From the NCBI GenBank assembly GCA_032158295.1, contig CM063254.1:744001-808000 (forward strand): DNA of 64,000 bases. Reading direction: 5' to 3'. Both the position numbers and the translations under genes were made by a program. The notes below the pieces were generated by a model that worked only from the letters and a program-made list of their open reading frames with translations, was not told the origin of the DNA and did not search any database. This document shows, piece by piece, positions 62,920 through 64,000 of this stretch. How positions within the stretch are numbered: position 1 is the first letter of the stretch; each line of letters begins with the position of its first letter. The DNA is from Pycnopodia helianthoides (taxonomy: Eukaryota > Echinodermata > Asteroidea > Forcipulatida > Asteriidae).

Positions 62920-64000
62920 AGGAAGAACAACAGCCTGTATGCTCAAGTACACTGACATGGCTGAATGTGCACAGGTGGTATAAAGGGGTGTGTTCTGCTA
63001 TAGTGGGTAGTAAAGCTACAATGGTTAATAGCTAGTTATAGTACTAATGTAAAGGACACACCTGTGTACTGTAGGTCACATATCCTGTCATGTTGACAGC
63101 TTCTGGTCTTATGCAAAGCATTCCTATTCACTACAATGTATGTTATAACTAGGAAGCACTGACCCATGTACAACATTATTCTGTCACCATTCAATGCATA
63201 GATGTTAAAGTAAACAGCCATTCCTGTGGGGGAAAGGGCTACAGGTAGTTGTGCAGGCCTCTGGAGCGCTAACATACAACACTTATTACTACAGGTGGGT
63301 TTATGTAGTCCACACCCACGGAGGACAGAAAAAGCTCAGAGCGATGTTTGAAGATGACTTGTGATTGATTGAACGTTGAGGACATTTCAATGAGTTTTCC
63401 TTCTACTTCAACGATCTGAATTAAGCCTCCACGATCCATTGGTCAATGGTTGGGGTTGTTTCAGAAGCAGTCAAGATTTCTCCATCCATGGTTGAAGAAA
63501 TCACATCTTAAAGGTCAGAATCAATGGTACTTGAAATGTTTTGCATTTAAGAAAGGACTGTCTTCATTTGATCATGGAGGTAAAAACTAACTACCTTCAT
63601 GAATTGATTTGTGAAACCTAATTGTTGTGTGCCAAGAAGAAAGGCGCAAGGCTCTATGCCCTTCTTCCATACCAGGCACACAAAGTGCCTTTTACATTTG
63701 CTGCTAAAATTACCCCCCAAGGCGTGTTTTCCTGTCTCCTTGCAATTTTTTTTAAATGGAACATGGCGCTCATTTGCAATGTCCGATGTTTTCAGAGCCA
63801 CAGTACGCGCAAATTTAGTTTTACAAATGTAAATTTTTAGAAGTGTCTCAAGATCGCTACAAGCAAATTCTGTGGATCATGTACTTTCATAAAGAAAATT
63901 TAATCTCTCTTAAGTCATAAATGATAAGTTGTTTGTAGTTGGGGAACAAGTTAACTTTCCTTCTCAAGCTTTATGCAGTGAGTTACAAAAACCTACAAAT
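62920..64000. other. Intergenic, no gene recognised
   Basis: No splice-compatible coding segment or clear repeat was identified. Confidence 0.4.

Overview
The window is animal nuclear DNA: spliced genes with GT-AG introns, no operons, AT-rich intergenic DNA and a dense load of short interspersed repeats. The repeats are TTAA-flanked inverted-repeat elements, several tRNA-derived SINE families and long-inverted-repeat foldback elements. This repeat spectrum, together with a single UBTD gene and an MMS19 gene of invertebrate type, suggests an echinoderm, most likely a sea star. That placement is an inference from remembered repeat types, not a proof.

Two complete protein-coding genes can be reconstructed. 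MMS19 lies on the minus strand from 26442 (start) to 3878 (stop). It has 21 coding exons that join without a frame break into 1021 codons plus stop, close to the 1030 residues of human MMS19. It encodes the HEAT-repeat targeting subunit of the cytosolic iron-sulfur assembly machinery. UBTD (UBTD1/UBTD2 type) lies on the plus strand from 26979 to 31186. It has three coding exons and 233 codons: a myristoylation-type N-terminus, the UBTD domain and a C-terminal ubiquitin-like domain. The two start codons are 536 bp apart in head-to-head orientation, so the intergenic piece is probably a shared promoter. The same divergent pair is, as I recall it, found in human at 10q24 (MMS19-UBTD1), which would make this an old linkage.

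Layout. 1-3.4 kb: repeats, including a 237-bp foldback element. 3.4-3.8 kb: a 36-bp minisatellite, probably in the MMS19 3' UTR. 3.9-26.4 kb: MMS19, with introns holding SINEs, MITEs, a 113-bp repeat of a SINE head, a 24-copy 40-bp minisatellite and, in intron 1, two large long-inverted-repeat transposons with 9-bp target duplications. 26.4-27.0 kb: shared promoter. 27-31.2 kb: UBTD. 31.2-64 kb: gene-poor DNA with MITEs, SINEs, two decayed LINE reverse-transcriptase C-terminal fragments (44.3 and 49.6 kb), a 1.25-kb inverted-repeat transposon carrying a nested MITE (40.2-41.4 kb), and one possible first exon of an unidentified gene (38.9 kb).

The most notable non-genic signal is a structural class of inverted-repeat elements beginning TAG and ending CTA. 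Three of them (961-1197, 23784-25093, 25183-26076) have exact 9-bp target-site duplications of the Mutator-like kind. Two sit back to back in MMS19 intron 1, where the pre-mRNA could fold into hairpins of roughly 595 and 280 bp.
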